This document shows, piece after piece, positions 7,848 through 15,821 of a stretch of 52,301 nucleotides of DNA (positions within the stretch are counted from its first letter, which is position 1; the number at the start of each line of letters is the position of its first letter). Location of the stretch: the NCBI GenBank assembly GCA_020354555.1, contig CP070648.1:2328807-2381107 (forward strand). Reading direction: 5' to 3'. Under the pieces are notes generated by a model that made no database searches, was not told the DNA's origin, and saw only the letters and a program-made list of their open reading frames with translations. The DNA comes from Armatimonadota bacterium. Its GTDB lineage: Bacteria > Armatimonadota > Hebobacteria > GCA-020354555 > CP070648. The position numbers and the translations under genes are program-made.

Positions 7848-9203
7848 CTAGCACTCCCCCAGCTTGTCGCGCAGGAACTCGACGAGCCGGTCCGCGGAGA
7901 CGCGCACCTGCTCCATGGTGTCGCGGTCGCGCACGGTGACGGTGTCGTCCTCAAGCGTCTGCGAATCAATGGTAACGCCGAACGGCGTCCCGATCTCATC
8001 CTGGCGGCGGTAGCGGCGGCCGATGCTGCCGCCCTCGTCGTACTCGACGAACCAGTGGCGCTTCAGTTCCTCGTAGATCGCCCGCGCGCGGTCGGGCATG
8101 CCGTCGCGGCGGACGAGCGGCAGCACGGCGGCTTTCACCGGAGCCAGCCGCGGATGCAGCCGCAGCACCGATTCGACCTCCGCTCCCGCGGAGCCGCGGC
8201 CCCCTTCGATCGCCTCGTATGCGTCCACCACAAACGCGAGGACGCTGCGATCTACCCCGCCCGACGGCTCGATAACGTGCGGCAGATAGCGCTGCTTCGT
8301 CGCCTCGTCGAAGTACGCGAGGTCGCGGCCCGAGTGTTCCTGATGCTGCCGCAGGTCGAAATCCTGGCGGTTGGCAATGCCCTCCAACTCGGACCAGCCG
8401 AACGGGAAGTTGTACTCGATGTCGGAGCAGCGCGACGCGTAGTGCGCGAGTTCGTCCTCGCCGTGCTCGCGCAGGCGCAGGTTATCCCGCTTCACGCCGA
8501 AGGCAGTGTACCACTTCAGGCGCTCTTCGACCCAATACTCGAACCACTGGTCCGCCTCGTCCGGCGGCACGAAGTACTCGATCTCGTACTGCTCGAACTC
8601 GCGGCTGCGGAACGTGAAATTGCCGGTCGTGATTTCGTTGCGGAATGACTTGCCGATCTGGGCGATGCCGAACGGCGGCTTCTTGCGGCTCGACACGAGC
8701 ACGTTCTTGAAGTTGGCGAAGATGCCCTGGCAGGTTTCCGGCCGCAGGTACGTCACCGCCGCGTCGTTCTCGACCGGACCCATGAAGGTCTTGAACATGA
8801 GGTTGAAGGGGCGCGCCTCGGTCAGCTCCCCGCCGCACGCCGGGCAGCGGTCGCCCGCGAGGTCATCGGCGCGGAATCGCTGCTTGCACTGCTTGCAGTC
8901 CACCAGGGGATCGGTGAAGCTCTTGACGTGACCGGACGCCTCCCACACCCGCGGATGCATGAGGATCGCGGCGTCGAGCCCGACCATGTCCGCGCGCTCC
9001 TGCACCACCGCGCGCCACCATGCGGCCTTGACGTTGTTCTTCAGCAGCACCCCGAACGGGCCGTAATCCCACACCGACCCGGTGCCGCCGTAGATCTCGG
9101 ATGACGGGAAGATGAACCCCCGGCGCTTGCAGAGCGAGACGATGCGCTCCATCTTGAGTTGCTGCTCATTGGTCTGCTGGTTGGCTGTTTCCGGTTTGCT
9201 CAC
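7848..9203 (-). CDS. glyS: Glycyl-tRNA synthetase, single-chain alpha2 type
   Basis: The enzyme charges tRNA-Gly with glycine. The 451-residue protein is of the dimeric, eukaryote/Gram-positive-like class rather than the alpha2beta2 enzyme. Visible are the N-terminal LCKRRGFIFPSSEIYGG and WDYGPFGVLLKNN block, class II motif 2 (SFRNEITTGNFTFRSREFEQ), motif 3 near GGVDRSVLAF, and the C-terminal anticodon-binding domain from about residue 345. A zinc-ribbon-like insertion, CKQC with a following CPACGG, sits near residue 105-125. The GTG start at 9203 is preceded by GAGGT ten bases upstream. Expected family length is about 450-480, so the protein is complete. Confidence 0.97.
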   Translation of the reverse strand: MSKPETANQQTNEQQLKMERIVSLCKRRGFIFPSSEIYGGTGSVWDYGPFGVLLKNNVKAAWWRAVVQERADMVGLDAAILMHPRVWEASGHVKSFTDPLVDCKQCKQRFRADDLAGDRCPACGGELTEARPFNLMFKTFMGPVENDAAVTYLRPETCQGIFANFKNVLVSSRKKPPFGIAQIGKSFRNEITTGNFTFRSREFEQYEIEYFVPPDEADQWFEYWVEERLKWYTAFGVKRDNLRLREHGEDELAHYASRCSDIEYNFPFGWSELEGIANRQDFDLRQHQEHSGRDLAYFDEATKQRYLPHVIEPSGGVDRSVLAFVVDAYEAIEGGRGSAGAEVESVLRLHPRLAPVKAAVLPLVRRDGMPDRARAIYEELKRHWFVEYDEGGSIGRRYRRQDEIGTPFGVTIDSQTLEDDTVTVRDRDTMEQVRVSADRLVEFLRDKLGEC

Positions 9204-9234
9204 GGCGTCACGGACCTCACGATATGCTTAATTC

Positions 9235-9252
9235 GCAGCCGCGGGCGGCTGC
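9235..9252 (-). other. Short hairpin upstream of glyS
   Basis: GCAGCCG-CGGG-CGGCTGC is a perfect 7-bp stem with a four-base loop, 31 bases ahead of the glyS start. It closely resembles the hairpin at 4114-4131 in stem sequence and in position before a minus-strand gene. It may be a leader hairpin or part of the xerD 3' end. Confidence 0.35.
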
Positions 9253-9288
9253 ACCATACGAATCAGGTTGTTCACGGCCGATCCCACC

Positions 9289-9313
9289 CGCCCGCGCTAC
9301 CTAGACGCGGGCG
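9289..9313 (-). terminator. GC hairpin after the recombinase gene
   Basis: CGCCCGCG and CGCGGGCG form a perfect 8-bp stem around a nine-base loop, 28 bases past the xerD stop. No T-tract follows on the minus strand. It probably marks the 3' end of the amidohydrolase-xerD transcript, by Rho-dependent termination or by RNA protection. Confidence 0.4.
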
Positions 9314-9340
9314 CACGCCGCGCGTCTCTCCTCCGCGCGT

Positions 9341-10231
9341 TCACGCGCGCGGGTGCGTTGACTGGTACACTTCCCGCAGGTGATCCGCGGAGACGTGTGT
9401 GTAGATCTCCGTCGTCGAGATGTCGGCGTGGCCGAGCATCTCCTGGATCGCCCTGAGGTCCGCACCGCGCTCGAGCAAGTGCGTGGCGAAGGAATGGCGC
9501 AGCGTGTGCGGCGACACACGTTCCGCGATTCCCGCCAGCGCCGCGTACCGCTTGATGATCTTCCAACACGCGACGCGCGTCAGCTTGCCGCCGGCGCGTC
9601 CCGGAAAGAGCGCGGTCGAGCCGCTCTTGCGCGACGCGAGATAAGGCTCGAGCGCCTCGATCGCCTTGCGCCCCAGCGGCACGATGCGTTCCTTCGATCC
9701 TTTGCCCATGCAGCGGACGAATCCCAGCTTCAGGTTGACGTCGCCGATCTCGAGTTCGACCGCCTCGGACACGCGCAGCCCGGTCGCATAGAGCAACTCC
9801 AGCAGCGCGCGGTCGCGCAAGCCGCGCGCGGTGGAGGAGTCGGGCTTGGCGAGCATGGCCTCGACCTGCGCCAGCGTCAGCACGCCGGGCAGCCTGGTTT
9901 CCAGTCGGTGCGATTCGATATTGGCTGTCGGGTCCTGCTCGATCATCCCCTCACGCATGAGGTATCGGTAGAACGATCTCACTGCGGACAGCTTGCGCAG
10001 CACGGTGGTCGGCGCCGCGCCGGCCTTGCGCAGCCGGCCAAGATATCGCAGCAGGTGAGACTCGTCGGCATCGGCCAGCTTCGGCGCGCCGATCTCGGCG
10101 AGGAACGCCAGGAAAGCTTCCAGGTCCCTCCGGTACGCGGCGATGGTGTTGTTGGACAGACCGCGCTCGAGAGCGACGTGGTCGAGGAACAGATCCAGCG
10201 TGTGCCGCGCATCGGCGTGGAGTCCGGTCAT
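9341..10231 (-). CDS. xerD: Tyrosine site-specific recombinase, XerC/XerD type
   Basis: This 296-residue recombinase would resolve chromosome dimers at a dif site with a partner. The N-terminal core-binding SAM-like domain spans about 8-95. The catalytic domain has all expected residues: Arg153 in ATGLRVSE, Lys177 in GKGSKER, His242 and Arg245 in HTLRH, His268 in LGHADISTT, and the nucleophile Tyr277 in EIYTHV. The length matches XerC/XerD (about 300). Its ATG overlaps the TGA of the upstream amidohydrolase gene by four bases, so the two are translationally coupled. XerC and XerD cannot be separated by eye; the symbol is the better guess. It is not associated with any mobile element here. Confidence 0.93.
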   Translation of the reverse strand: MTGLHADARHTLDLFLDHVALERGLSNNTIAAYRRDLEAFLAFLAEIGAPKLADADESHLLRYLGRLRKAGAAPTTVLRKLSAVRSFYRYLMREGMIEQDPTANIESHRLETRLPGVLTLAQVEAMLAKPDSSTARGLRDRALLELLYATGLRVSEAVELEIGDVNLKLGFVRCMGKGSKERIVPLGRKAIEALEPYLASRKSGSTALFPGRAGGKLTRVACWKIIKRYAALAGIAERVSPHTLRHSFATHLLERGADLRAIQEMLGHADISTTEIYTHVSADHLREVYQSTHPRA

Positions 10232-10956
10232 AGCTTGAACAGGCGCCTTGCGTTGCCCTGGAGCACTGCGTCCTTCTGCGAAGACTCCAACTGAGCATCG
10301 CGCACCGCGCCAACCGCGAACGCCGGGTGCACCAGCGGCTGGTCGGTGCCGAAGACGACGCGATGGGGGCCTGCCTTCTCCATGGCGTAGGCAATCTTAT
10401 CCCGGTCCGCCACGCGCCCCCCGCACTCGATCACGATATTGACGCGCTTGTCCGCGAGCCGCGCCGCCGGCTGCCAGTGCGCACCGGCCATGTTGCCGAT
10501 GATGATATGTGCGCTGGGGAACTGCTCGGCCAGAGCATCAAGCCGCGCGAGTTCCCCTTCACTGCGCACCTGCACCATGAGCGGCTTGTCGTAGCGCAGC
10601 AGCGCCTTGACCAGCTGCGCTGTCAGCGGCGAATCCATCGGCTGCATGTGGTAGGCGGCATGCATCTTCGCGCCGATGAAATCCCGCCGCCGCAAGTAGG
10701 TCTGTATCTGCTCGAGAGAGAGATCCACGAAGTTGGGGTTGATGACGCACCACCCAAAGAGGTCGTCAGAGCCCTCGATGACCTCCGCAACTTGCGCGTT
10801 GCCCGACTCGATCTCGCCGGTGATCGCCACCGTGCTCGCCAGGAACACCCTCTCGATGGCGAAGCGCTTCATACCGGCGCGGATTTCGTCAACCGTCTGT
10901 GCGCGGACCGGCCAGAACCAGGGCCCGTAATGCGCATGGACGTCTATTATCGGCAC
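10228..10956 (-). CDS. Amidohydrolase-fold metal-dependent hydrolase (PF04909-like)
   Basis: The 242-residue TIM-barrel protein has its metal-binding His-x-His at residues 7-9 (DVHAH), a strand-4 region GAKMHAAYH (95-103), a later His160, and the catalytic Asp205 in FGTDQP. These are hallmarks of the amidohydrolase 2 family, which hydrolyses or decarboxylates varied substrates. The GTG start at 10956 has GAGGTGA four bases upstream. The gene follows, after 68 bases, a paralogue of nearly identical length (11024-11755), and its stop overlaps the xerD start. Such twin genes suggest a complex, or a catalytic subunit with a structural partner. The substrate is unknown. Confidence 0.85.
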   Translation of the reverse strand: MPIIDVHAHYGPWFWPVRAQTVDEIRAGMKRFAIERVFLASTVAITGEIESGNAQVAEVIEGSDDLFGWCVINPNFVDLSLEQIQTYLRRRDFIGAKMHAAYHMQPMDSPLTAQLVKALLRYDKPLMVQVRSEGELARLDALAEQFPSAHIIIGNMAGAHWQPAARLADKRVNIVIECGGRVADRDKIAYAMEKAGPHRVVFGTDQPLVHPAFAVGAVRDAQLESSQKDAVLQGNARRLFKL

Positions 10957-11023
10957 TTGCTCACCTCATCGGCGTCAGCAAGATACTGGGCGTCGCGGCA
11001 TGTCGTTCCCAGCCGCCCCGCTG

Positions 11024-11755
11024 TCAATCCTGCTCCAGCAGCCGGGCGAAGTTGCCGCCCAGGATCGCCGCCCGGTCACCCTCCGACAAATCGGCGAACT
11101 TCAAGCGCAGATACGCGCTCGAGAAGTACTTGAGCGGCGCGCGCGACCCGAACAGCAGTCGATCGCTGCCGACCTCGTCCGCAGCCGACTCGATTCCGCC
11201 CACCGAGGTCACCAGGTGGGTTTCCATAGAGATGTTGGGGTCGGTCTTCATGACCATCAAGGTTTCGCCGAAGTTGTGGTAGCCCACGCCGGAGAGGACG
11301 ACCCGCGCCTGGCACTGCTCGGCGATCCGGCCGATAACCGTAGCTGCGCCCTGGCGACCGGCTTCCACCATGACCAGTGCCCCGGCTTCCGCGGCCAGCT
11401 TCAGCGCCTCTGCGAAACACGCGTGATCGAGCGACCATTCCTGCGTCTCGGGAAAGAGCGCGAACATCCGGAAGCCCTGCTCGGCGCGCTCCGCCAACTC
11501 CTCGACACACACCGTCCCGCGCCTGGGGTCAACCGTTCCGACGGGCAGAAGTCGCGCATCGTCCTGCGCGGCCTGCCAAGTCGTGTCGTTGCCGCGGCGG
11601 GAATCCACGAATATCCCCACGGTGGACAAAGTGGCCGCGCGCGCGACGCTGTGTTTGTCCAAAACTGCCGACAAAGCTTGGAGCGACACGTCAACCGGCC
11701 GGCTCGCCCAGAAGCCGAAAAGCGTACTTATGTCCCGAATCGCCGGTTCTGACAC
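11024..11755 (-). CDS. Amidohydrolase-like paralogue lacking metal ligands
   Basis: This 243-residue protein is colinear with the next gene's amidohydrolase but has lost its catalytic signature. The first strand reads DISTL instead of DVHAH, GFRMFALFP replaces GAKMHAAYH, and FGSRAP replaces FGTDQP (Arg at the catalytic Asp position 205). The overall fold pattern is kept, including the C-terminal helix ending ILGGNFARLL. It is probably a structural or regulatory pseudo-enzyme. The GTG start at 11755 is supported by GGGAGG about six bases upstream. The frame stays open upstream to 11944, but that extension has no ribosome site and is not needed for the fold. Confidence 0.78.
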   Translation of the reverse strand: MSEPAIRDISTLFGFWASRPVDVSLQALSAVLDKHSVARAATLSTVGIFVDSRRGNDTTWQAAQDDARLLPVGTVDPRRGTVCVEELAERAEQGFRMFALFPETQEWSLDHACFAEALKLAAEAGALVMVEAGRQGAATVIGRIAEQCQARVVLSGVGYHNFGETLMVMKTDPNISMETHLVTSVGGIESAADEVGSDRLLFGSRAPLKYFSSAYLRLKFADLSEGDRAAILGGNFARLLEQD

Positions 11756-11867
11756 TACCCGCCTCCCGGGTGCTGGGATCCTCGTATCGTCACGCCCGGC
11801 AGTGCGCGTACGGCCAACCCCACAAGGATATGCTGCAAGACATGCAGAGCCGCACGCCGTGTGTCCA

Positions 11868-11887
11868 TTCTCCACACCTGTGGATAA
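11868..11887. promoter_or_regulatory. Pair of inverted DnaA-box-like sites
   Basis: TGTGGATAA at 11879-11887 is a perfect consensus DnaA box (read on the minus strand as TTATCCACA). Two bases away, TTCTCCACA at 11868-11876 matches the consensus in 8 of 9 positions in the opposite orientation. They lie in a 239-base gap between rnhB and the amidohydrolase-like gene. One such box is expected by chance about every 130 kb per strand, so the pair is suggestive only. Confidence 0.35.
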
Positions 11888-11994
11888 ACCTGTGAACTCA
11901 CCCTCGCGAGCGCCGCCATTTCCGACCGACGCGGGCTCGGCCATGGGTCGCTACCGTGACCGGACCGGTTCCCAGACCGCGGACGACTTCGGCG

Positions 11995-12738
11995 TCATCC
12001 CTCAGGTGCAGCACACCCATCCGGCCGCACGAAGCGCGCCACCGGAGCGAATGACCGCCTGTGCACCGGGCAAATGCCGAGTCGTTCGATCGCCAGGCGA
12101 TGGGCGCGCGTCCCGTAGCCCTTGTGGGCGGCGAACCCGTAACCCGGATAGAGCCGCTCGAGCCGCTCCATGATGCGGTCGCGAGTGACCTTGGCAACCA
12201 CCGAGGCCGCCGCGATAGACATGCTGTACGCGTCGCCGTCAACGATGGGGCGTTGGAAGACGGGAAGGCCGGGCACCGAGAACCCGTCCACCAGCACGCA
12301 GTCGGGCTGGGCGGACAGGCGAGACAGCGCCAACCGCATGGCTTTGAGCCCGGCCTGGCGTATGTTGATGCGGTCCAGTTCATCCACATCCACGATGCCG
12401 ACCGCCGCCGCAGTCGCGCGTTCCATGATGATCGAGCAGAAGTGCGGTCGCTTATGGGCGGCGAGGCGCTTGCATTCCCACAGCCCCGGACTCTTGAAGT
12501 CGCGGGGCAGGATCACCGCGGCCGCCACCACCGGCCCCGCCAGAGGCCCGACGCCGGACTCGTCGACGCCTGCGATGAGCTGATGACCCGAGTTCCACAG
12601 CTCCCGCTCGTGCTTCCACAAGGCGTCGAGGCGGGCGTTCTCGGCACGCGTCCGCGCTCCCTTGCGCGCGGCCTGGGACCGCTTGCGGAGGCGATCCTTC
12701 GCGCGCGACGGCGCGCTATCGCCGTCATCACCTGGCAA
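11995..12738 (-). CDS. rnhB: Ribonuclease HII
   Basis: RNase HII removes RNA from RNA-DNA hybrids and single ribonucleotides from DNA. The four carboxylates are visible: Asp59 and Glu60 (GVDES), Asp151 (VLVDGF) and Asp187 (KVTRDR). The usual GRG substrate-binding motif reads GVG (62-64), and the usual DSK reads ECK near residue 90. The core fold and YPGYGFAAHKGYGT segment are normal. The TTG start at 12738 lies 11 bases inside lepB and has GGGGAG eight bases upstream. The N-terminal 48 residues are Arg/Lys-rich and poorly conserved in character. The gene closes the ffh-to-rnhB cluster. Confidence 0.93.
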   Translation of the reverse strand: MPGDDGDSAPSRAKDRLRKRSQAARKGARTRAENARLDALWKHERELWNSGHQLIAGVDESGVGPLAGPVVAAAVILPRDFKSPGLWECKRLAAHKRPHFCSIIMERATAAAVGIVDVDELDRINIRQAGLKAMRLALSRLSAQPDCVLVDGFSVPGLPVFQRPIVDGDAYSMSIAAASVVAKVTRDRIMERLERLYPGYGFAAHKGYGTRAHRLAIERLGICPVHRRSFAPVARFVRPDGCAAPEG

Positions 12739-13348
12739 GCGCCATTCTCCCCGGTGGCCAGAAGATAATCATCGCCTTGCCCAGAAGGTTGGCCCGATTG
12801 AGGAATCCCCAGCGGTGGCTGTCGTTGCTGTCGCGGCGATTGTCGCCCATCACGAAGTACTGTCCCGAGGGCACTTCGACCGGGCCGTAGTCGTAGTCGG
12901 GGGCCTGCAGCGGCCCGATGTAGGGCTCATCGAGCTTGCGGCCGTTAATGTACACCCCGTCATAGCTGCGGATTTCGAGGTGATCGCCGGGCAAGCCGAT
13001 GAGGCGTTTGATGAAGTCCTTCTGCTCCATGGATGCCTGAGGCGGGGCGCGGAAGACAATGACATCCTGGCGGCGCGGTTCGGTGAGCCGATAGATGAAC
13101 TTGTTGACCAGCACGCGGTCTCGTTCCATCAGTGTCGGCCGCATCGAGCCTGAAGGGATGTAGAACGCGGCGACGACAAAGGGCTTGATGAGCAGGAAGA
13201 CGAGGGCGAACGCGATGAGGAGCGAATCGGAGAGTTCGAGCATCAGCGCCCGATACGGCGATCCGCGCCACACCGTATAGACCATTCGCAGCAACGCGAC
13301 CGCGGCTACGATGGCGACGATCTTCCACGGAGAGTCCAGGTTAAACAT
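12728..13348 (-). CDS. lepB: Signal peptidase I
   Basis: This membrane protease removes signal peptides from exported proteins. The 206-residue protein has two N-terminal hydrophobic segments (about 9-25 and 41-61), then box B with catalytic Ser68 in IPSGSM, the general base Lys114 in IKRLIGLPGD, and box E GDNRRDSNDSHRWGF. The length is typical of Gram-positive-like forms. The ATG at 13348 is seven bases after the rplS stop, so translation is probably coupled. The 3' end overlaps rnhB. Confidence 0.96.
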   Translation of the reverse strand: MFNLDSPWKIVAIVAAVALLRMVYTVWRGSPYRALMLELSDSLLIAFALVFLLIKPFVVAAFYIPSGSMRPTLMERDRVLVNKFIYRLTEPRRQDVIVFRAPPQASMEQKDFIKRLIGLPGDHLEIRSYDGVYINGRKLDEPYIGPLQAPDYDYGPVEVPSGQYFVMGDNRRDSNDSHRWGFLNRANLLGKAMIIFWPPGRMALAR

Positions 13349-13354
13349 GCGGCT

Positions 13355-13702
13355 CTAACGGGCCTCCTTGATGCGCCCGGCGCGGCCGACCTTCTGGCGC
13401 AGGTAGTAGAGCTTGGCGCGCCGCACCTTGCCGCGCCGCAGCACCTGGATGCGCTCCACGCGCGGCGAGTGCAGCAGGAAGGTGCGCTCGACGCCAACCG
13501 CGTGGGCCACGCGGCGCACCGTGAACTGCTCGCTGGCGCCGCCGCCCGCGCGGCCGATGACGGTACCCTCAAACGCTTGGGTGCGCTCGCGGCCGCCCTC
13601 GGTGATGCGCAGATGAACCCGCACCGTGTCGCCGGGTCCGAACTCCGGGATATCGGTCTTCAGTTGCTCTTTTTCCAGTTGGTCTATGATCACTTTGCCC
13701 AT
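13355..13702 (-). CDS. rplS: 50S ribosomal protein L19
   Basis: The 115-residue protein is of standard length and sequence: [63 protein letters not shown]19 sits at the 30S-50S interface. The ATG at 13702 has GGAG seven bases upstream. It follows trmD in the conserved translation cluster. Confidence 0.98.
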   Translation of the reverse strand: MGKVIIDQLEKEQLKTDIPEFGPGDTVRVHLRITEGGRERTQAFEGTVIGRAGGGASEQFTVRRVAHAVGVERTFLLHSPRVERIQVLRRGKVRRAKLYYLRQKVGRAGRIKEAR

Positions 13703-13726
13703 TGCACGTCTCCGTCGGGACGGCCT

Positions 13727-14467
13727 TCATTCATCGCGCTGTCCCCTGATTTTCTCCAGCAATCCGCGGTCTTCCTCGCTGAGCGCCGCCCGCTCCAGCA
13801 GATCCGGCCGGCGCTCCAGCGTGCGCTTCAGCGCCTGCTCGCGCCGCCACACTCGAATCACCTCGTGGTTGCCGGAGAGCAACACATCGGGAACCTTCCA
13901 ACCGCGAAACTCGGCGGGCCGCGTGTACTGCGGCTGCTCCAGCAAACCCGAGGCGAACGAATCCGTCACCGCCCCGTCCTCCGCCCCCAAAGCCCCCGGC
14001 AGGAGTCTGATGACCGCGTCCATCACGACCATCGCCGGCAGCTCGCCGCCGGTCAAGACATAATCGCCGATAGATATCTCCTCGTCAACCAGGTGCTCGC
14101 GAACGCGCTCGTCCACGCCTTCGTAATGACCGCACACAATGACGAGGTGCTCATACCGCGCCAGTTCCGCGGCCTTCGCCTGATCCAGACGCGCGCCCTG
14201 CGGCGTCATCAGCACCACGCGCTCGCGACATTCCTCCGGGCAGCGCATCGCCTCGACCGCGGCGAAAATCGGCGCCGCCTTCATCACCATGCCGCTCCCG
14301 CCGCCGTACGAGTAGTCGTCTACTATGCGCTGGCGCTCCGTGCTGAAGTCGCGCGTGTTGACGATCCTGATCTCGACTAGCCCTTGCTCTCGCGCGCGGC
14401 CGACGATGCTCGCATCGAACGGGCCGGCGAACATCTCCGGGAACAGCGTCAGTACGTCAATTCGCAT
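13727..14467 (-). CDS. trmD: tRNA (guanine-N1)-methyltransferase TrmD
   Basis: TrmD methylates G37 of tRNAs with S-adenosylmethionine, preventing frameshifting. The SPOUT-type trefoil knot region is visible as [14 protein letters not shown] and [21 protein letters not shown]. The protein begins with the canonical [13 protein letters not shown] at the ATG at 14467 (246 residues). Two in-frame upstream starts (ATG 14473, TTG 14479) exist, and none has a clear ribosome site. The gene lies 33 bases after rimM. Confidence 0.97.
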   Translation of the reverse strand: MRIDVLTLFPEMFAGPFDASIVGRAREQGLVEIRIVNTRDFSTERQRIVDDYSYGGGSGMVMKAAPIFAAVEAMRCPEECRERVVLMTPQGARLDQAKAAELARYEHLVIVCGHYEGVDERVREHLVDEEISIGDYVLTGGELPAMVVMDAVIRLLPGALGAEDGAVTDSFASGLLEQPQYTRPAEFRGWKVPDVLLSGNHEVIRVWRREQALKRTLERRPDLLERAALSEEDRGLLEKIRGQRDE

Positions 14468-14500
14468 CGGCATCGCCAAGGGTGCTGCACGGACCGGCCC

Positions 14501-15046
14501 TTAGATCTCCTCCGGCAACTCAACTACGATCCTACCGGCGCGGAGATCAATCCCGCGAATGACCTCGCGCGTCGCGGGGATCATGGCCCTGTCGGTCGCG
14601 TAGACGTCGTTGGCCTTGGTGCGCAGCACCTCCCGCACGCGGCCGAGGTCCTCCCCGTCAACCGTCACCACTTCAAGCCCCACGATATCATCAATGAAAT
14701 AGTGCCCCTCGGGGAGCGCAATCGCCTGCGCGCGCGGGATCAGGATGTACGCGCCCCGCAACGCTTCCGCGGCGTCTCTGTCGTCGCAGTCCTTCAGCTT
14801 GAGCAGCACCCGGGACGGGCCGACTGCGGCGCGCTCAATGACGGCCCCGCGCCGCTCGCCCCCGGGAAGCTCGAGAGACACATCACTCAGTTCCGCGAAT
14901 CGCTGCGGCACGTCGGTCAGCGGCTCGACTCGCACTTGCCCCTTGACACCGTGCGGGGCAGTGATGCGCCCAACGGCGATCTCGGCGTCTTCGCGCGGGC
15001 GCTGCCGCGGTGCGTCACTTCCTGGGGTCACGGATTTCCGTGACAA
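14501..15046 (-). CDS. rimM: 16S rRNA processing protein RimM
   Basis: RimM assists maturation of the 30S subunit head and binds S19. The N-terminal domain reads VGRITAPHGVKGQVRVEPLTD. The PRC-barrel C-terminal domain contains GHYFIDDIVGLEV and later VREVIRGIDL, then IVVELPEEI at the end. At 181 residues it is of normal length. The start is uncertain: TTG 15046 or GTG 15031 both lie inside the end of ylqD (overlap 32 or 17 bases), and a weak GGA precedes the GTG. Overlap with ylqD implies coupled translation. Confidence 0.94.
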   Translation of the reverse strand: MSRKSVTPGSDAPRQRPREDAEIAVGRITAPHGVKGQVRVEPLTDVPQRFAELSDVSLELPGGERRGAVIERAAVGPSRVLLKLKDCDDRDAAEALRGAYILIPRAQAIALPEGHYFIDDIVGLEVVTVDGEDLGRVREVLRTKANDVYATDRAMIPATREVIRGIDLRAGRIVVELPEEI

Positions 15047-15434
15047 TCCCGTCTTTGATGACGATTTCGGCCTGCGTGAGTTTCTCGTAGAGGTTATCGC
15101 CCTCCTTGATTTCGATCATGCTCTCAATCGTCCCGCGCGGGAACTCCGAGCCGAGTTCGAGCCCACGCACTTCCTCTGCGCGCTCCAGCAATTCCTTCTT
15201 AACCGACTCCTGACGCCCCTTCTCGGCTTCGATCTGCTGGCGCACCTGCATTGCCTGATTGAGGTCGGCGCGCTGCAGATCCGCCAGCACCCGTCGCGCC
15301 TGGAAGTCGATCTGGTCTAGGCGACGCTGCGCCGAGTCCGCCGCCTCTTGCAGCTCCTTGTCCATCTCCTGCTTGAACTGCTCCGTGACTATCACCCGCA
15401 GCGCCACCGGGCGCATGACTGTCAGATTGGCCAC
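15015..15434 (-). CDS. ylqD: YlqD family protein
   Basis: The 139-residue protein starts VANLTVMRPVALRVIVTEQFK and has a long charged coiled coil at about 25-90 (repeated Gln, Glu, Arg and Lys with heptad hydrophobics). A small beta segment with LYEKLTQAEIVIKDGIVTEI closes it. The length and shape, plus its place between the KH-domain gene and rimM, match YlqD of Bacillus subtilis, whose function is unknown. The GTG start at 15434 has an excellent GGGAGG six bases upstream. The stop lies inside rimM. Confidence 0.88.
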   Translation of the reverse strand: MANLTVMRPVALRVIVTEQFKQEMDKELQEAADSAQRRLDQIDFQARRVLADLQRADLNQAMQVRQQIEAEKGRQESVKKELLERAEEVRGLELGSEFPRGTIESMIEIKEGDNLYEKLTQAEIVIKDGIVTEIRDPRK

Positions 15435-15466
15435 GTATATCCTCCCGATCTACCCAAAGGGTCTAC

Positions 15467-15709
15467 TCATTCATCGGGGTGCTTGTTGATGTCCACCCAG
15501 ATGTTCTTGTTCTGCTTCGCGCCGGCGGCCTTCGCCACGGTGCGCAGCGAGTTGGCTATGCGCCCCCCCTTGCCGATAACGCGCCCCATATCATCCGACG
15601 CCACGCGCACTTCGAAGATGATACTCCTCTCCCCCTCCACCTGGCTCACCACTACCCGGTCCGGCTCGTCAACCAGCGCCTTGACAATCATCTCGATCAG
15701 GTCTTTCAC
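15467..15709 (-). CDS. khpA: KH-domain RNA-binding protein KhpA (YlqC)
   Basis: This 80-residue protein consists of one type II KH domain with the RNA-binding GKGG loop (VIGKGGRIANSLRTVAKA). KhpA works with KhpB in post-transcriptional control, often of cell division and envelope genes. I choose the GTG at 15709 (VKDLIEMIVKALVDEP) because GGAGGT lies seven bases upstream and the N-terminus then matches family members. The in-frame GTG at 15718 overlaps that ribosome site. It sits between rpsP and ylqD, as in Firmicutes. Confidence 0.95.
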   Translation of the reverse strand: MKDLIEMIVKALVDEPDRVVVSQVEGERSIIFEVRVASDDMGRVIGKGGRIANSLRTVAKAAGAKQNKNIWVDINKHPDE

Positions 15710-15821
15710 GATTAGCACCTCCGCCGACTGGCCTTGGCCCGTAAGGTATAACTAGCATCGGCCCGGCGCGTGGCGCATATACCGTCGTCCGCGCCGGAAT
15801 CGCGGTGCCGCGAGGTATCTG

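Noticed and set aside
4032-8648. Very long open frames on the plus strand opposite the permease, hydrolase and glyS genes
   Set aside because: They are antisense mirrors typical of high-GC codon use. The minus-strand products have clear families.
11868-11887. Chromosome replication origin at the DnaA-box pair
   Set aside because: There are only two boxes, no AT-rich unwinding region, and no dnaA, dnaN or rpmH nearby.
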